From Dolomedes plantarius (lineage: Eukaryota > Arthropoda > Arachnida > Araneae > Dolomedidae), in the NCBI GenBank assembly GCA_907164885.2, contig OU015496.1, positions 164,563,941-164,627,940 on the forward strand: 64,000 nucleotides of DNA. The letters are read 5' to 3'. The translations under genes were made by a program, and so were the position numbers. Numbering within the stretch: position 1 is the stretch's first letter; each line of letters starts with the position of its first letter. Positions 61,421 to 64,000 of this stretch are shown one piece after another. The notes below the pieces were generated by a model that did no database searches, was not told where the DNA came from, and saw nothing but the letters and a program-made list of their open reading frames with translations.

Positions 61421-62273
61421 CATCCTTTATTTATTCTCGTATTTTTTTATTTATTTTATATTTTCCGTTTCCATGTCATCTTTCTTCTCTGCTCCGATGT
61501 CGTAATGATGAAGAAACTACGAGATTTCAACGTTTTATTTATTTCTTCCTATTTTTTATTTTCTTTCTTGTCTCTGCTCTCCTCCCCTGATTCGTCAAAA
61601 AACAATTTTTATCTCGTTGCTCTCGTGGAAGTAACATTTTCAAGTCTAGAATATATAAACTCTCACATGTGTTTATTACCATTAGGGAAATCCAGCTAGG
61701 ACTGCGTGACATGATTTGGAAACGTATAGTAAACTATTACCAACTCAACAGCAATACACTGCTTTCTTAAAATCGGCGATGAAAATTAAATATGATGGCA
61801 AGTAGTTCCAAACTAGTAATCATAGTTCTTATAGGCCGGGTGCATTCAGGTGTGATTGTCTTTATGGATTATTCAAATATGCCTTATCTGAAATGCATTC
61901 GTGAACTGATCTCAGAGGAATTCTCCCCGGTCTTATGTTAAGCTATAATTTTTAGTTCGAATACATACATAGTAAATATAAAATTGGTTTTAACCAAAAA
62001 ATAAAAGAATCATTATAGCAGCAACGTCATAATGATATTGAGCTGCCTTTCGTCTTAACTTTAAGGATTAAACAAGGGCTGTGGTTCCTATTAGATTTGG
62101 ATCATTATTTGTCACACTTTTGATTGATTACTTGACCTTCAGGATATTGCTTTGGTTTTATCGATAACAATTTTTTTTTCAGGATATAGCCCAAAATTTA
62201 TGCAAAATCTTAAAAAATAACCAGAGGTAATTAACCGAAATTGCAGCCTTAACAAATACATATAACAGTAACG

Positions 62274-62453
62274 CAGTGGCGTAGTGAGAGGGGGGTGGCA
62301 AGGGGGTCGATCATGCCCCGGGCACCACTCGAAGAGGGGCGTCAAATGGTCCTCAGCACCATTAAACCATTTGGCCCCAAGACCATGGGGGGGGGGGGGG
62401 GGCGCCAAAAAAGTATCGTGACTTGGGCGTCAGTTACGCTCGCTACGCCACTG
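62274..62453. mobile_element. hAT MITE (family H3), 180 bp
   Basis: Starts CAGTGGCGTAGTGAG and ends CTCGCTACGCCACTG, inverted at 14 of 15 positions. Flanking octamers CAGTAACG (62266-62273) and CGGCAACG (62454-62461) match at 6 of 8 positions. CAGTGGCGTAG is a widespread hAT terminus. A G run at about 62387-62402 lies inside; frames across it are spurious. Confidence 0.85.
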
Positions 62454-62699
62454 CGGCAACGAAAAATAATACTTACACCTGTAACCCCAGTATAAAAAAC
62501 AACAAAATATGTCTTTTTGTTTTTTCTGTATTTACTCTTTTCGGGGGTATTGTTTACTTGCAAATACAGAGCTGTTGTGATATACCGTCAAACAAATTCA
62601 CAGATTTATCACTGTATGAATTTATTTCCTTTTGCCTTGCTTTCGATTTATTTAATTTGTACGTTTCCAAAGATATAACTTTCTTTTTTTTTAATCACC

Positions 62700-63230
62700 T
62701 GTTATATCTTTTCCGACATCAGCGTATAAATGACGCCCTCTTCTACCTTGTCATGGACGGATCTGCAAAAGGAGGTAATCGGCAAATTTCATCCTGAGAA
62801 GTTTCCTTCGGAGAGAAAACCAATTTTCCCCAAAAGGGAATCAAAGTGTGATGAATTAAAAACATATTCCTCGCGTAAAACTGGCTCCGCACGCCCTCCC
62901 ACCCTTTCCGTATTATGCGAAATGCTAACAAGTTCTTCTTTTAACTCCGCGTCTCATCCGTTTCATTTTCTCCGTCCGAAAAAAAAAAAAAAAGGCGGAA
63001 TTAATACTTCGTTCAGCGGATAAGTTGAGCGTCAACAAAACACATTTCACGGAAAATTTTCTGCCAAAAGAAATCGTTAAAAAACCTTTTTCGCCGTAAG
63101 GAAATTAAACACTGAGAAATCTTATTTCCAATGAGGGTACCCTGGAAATTAAAACCGTCGGCCCCCAGAGAAATCGTTTCTTTTCATACACTGCTTTCTG
63201 TGAGCTTTAATTGGACTTTCCCTGCGCCGA
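62700..63230. other. GC-richer single-copy block, candidate regulatory DNA
   Basis: Overlapping frames (62730-63023 plus, 62743-62931 minus, 63131-63364 plus) with no recognisable domains. An A run at about 62980-62993 interrupts it. Confidence 0.22.
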
Positions 63231-64000
63231 AGTCTGATACTTTGTGTAAATATGACTTCTTTTTTTTTATTTCTTTTTTCATCACCATTAAAGCTGACTC
63301 TTTATTCAAAATGAAATTTTTTTTTTTAGCCCCGACATTTTTGAGCAAAAAAATTTGCTTTTAATTTGGGATTCAGCAAGAAATAATCTGTTTAATAAAA
63401 GGGGAGGGAAATCCAATGTGATTTCGTATATTTTTCGCGAGAGGGTGAAAAAAAAATAATAATTTTTTTTTTTTGCACACTTATTACCGAAATACGTTCA
63501 TCAATTTCTTTTCTTAAAGTATTTTTTCGGCTTCAATCTTGTGTTTTTTATCTACCTTTTGGCTGTTTACATTTCATCTAGATATCCACGATGTTTTTTG
63601 TTAAGGTATGAAGTACTTGTAAATAAATAGAAAACCCGGAATAAAAATTGAAATTTAAAGATTTCTTTGGATTTGCCAATTGGAAAAGAAAAAAAAAGAT
63701 TCTTTCCTCTGTAACAGCAATTACTTATATTCATTAAAAAATGTATAGCCATCATTAAAAAAAATTTCATTGTAAGTGCAACACACACTGTTAGGTTCCT
63801 AAATGAAGGTCATGAAATTGGTTAATGGTGTGATGGTCAGCACATTCGCGCAAGAAAGAAGGTGTACCCTGTCAGTTGTATGGAAGAAAATAAAATCAAT
63901 TAACTGTAGAATATGTAGAATATTTCACTTTATGTCACTCAAAAATGCAAACAGAAAATTTCTAAATAGAAAATTAGAACAATAAAAAGTTAAAACTGAT
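63230..64000. other. AT-rich non-coding, nothing recognised
   Basis: Several T and A homopolymers; short frames only. Confidence 0.45.

Overview
The window looks like non-genic DNA from a large, AT-rich, repeat-laden animal genome, most likely an arachnid and plausibly an orb-weaving spider. Supporting this are long (TA)n microsatellites, several tRNA-derived SINE families, hAT/Tc1-mariner/TTAA-type MITEs, nonautonomous Helitrons, a 5'-truncated LINE, and no recognisable host exon, rRNA or functional tRNA. The spider assignment is an inference: translations of the SINE at 16.5, 28.4 and 52.1 kb resemble spurious predicted proteins common in spider annotations. No bacterial, phage or viral gene was recognised. 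The only credible protein-coding relic is the RNase H and cysteine/histidine tail of a LINE at 19.9-20.5 kb. Other open frames are microsatellite translations, repeats, or chance frames in GC-richer patches.

Layout. 0-7 kb: microsatellites, copy 1 of an unnamed dispersed repeat (family R1, 2060-2438), a GC-richer unique block (2.5-3.05 kb), a faint 130-bp tandem repeat (3.18-3.6 kb), and a possible insertion bounded by 27-bp direct repeats (5.0-5.4 kb). 7.5-10 kb: a decayed array with higher-order structure, about 67-bp monomers grouped into units of about 270 bp. 11-16 kb: a TTAA-type MITE, a Helitron at 12.8-14.2 kb carrying a second nested Helitron, a Tigger/pogo-like MITE, and a long hairpin. 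16-25 kb: a SINE with target-site duplication (TSD), a 250-bp tandem duplication containing a Helitron 3' end, a second full Helitron, the LINE fragment with TSD, a TIR element, and R1 copy 2 between two tRNA-like SINE fragments. 25-33 kb: a divergent 320-bp duplication, GC-richer blocks, a SINE, a mariner-type MITE, and a three-level nest of elements (31.7-32.96 kb).

33-38 kb: a Helitron whose 3' end is tandemly duplicated and carries four TGACGTCA octamers, two TIR elements with related termini, and a second mariner-type MITE. 38-47 kb: mostly featureless AT-rich DNA, then two adjacent SINEs with clear TSDs (41.16-41.72 kb). 47-54 kb: a TTAA MITE, a 766-bp element that is 80% terminal inverted repeat, an unusual unique block (48.5-49.3 kb), a small hAT MITE, and a 1.3-kb hAT element with a palindromic 8-bp TSD and nested SINEs. 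54-64 kb: mostly featureless, with GC-richer blocks, R1 copy 3 with a CTCF-like site inside it, and an hAT MITE at 62.3 kb.

No operon-like cooperation exists here. The biology is a layered record of transposition. The GC-richer single-copy islands are the only candidates for host function (cis-regulatory DNA), and that is inference only.
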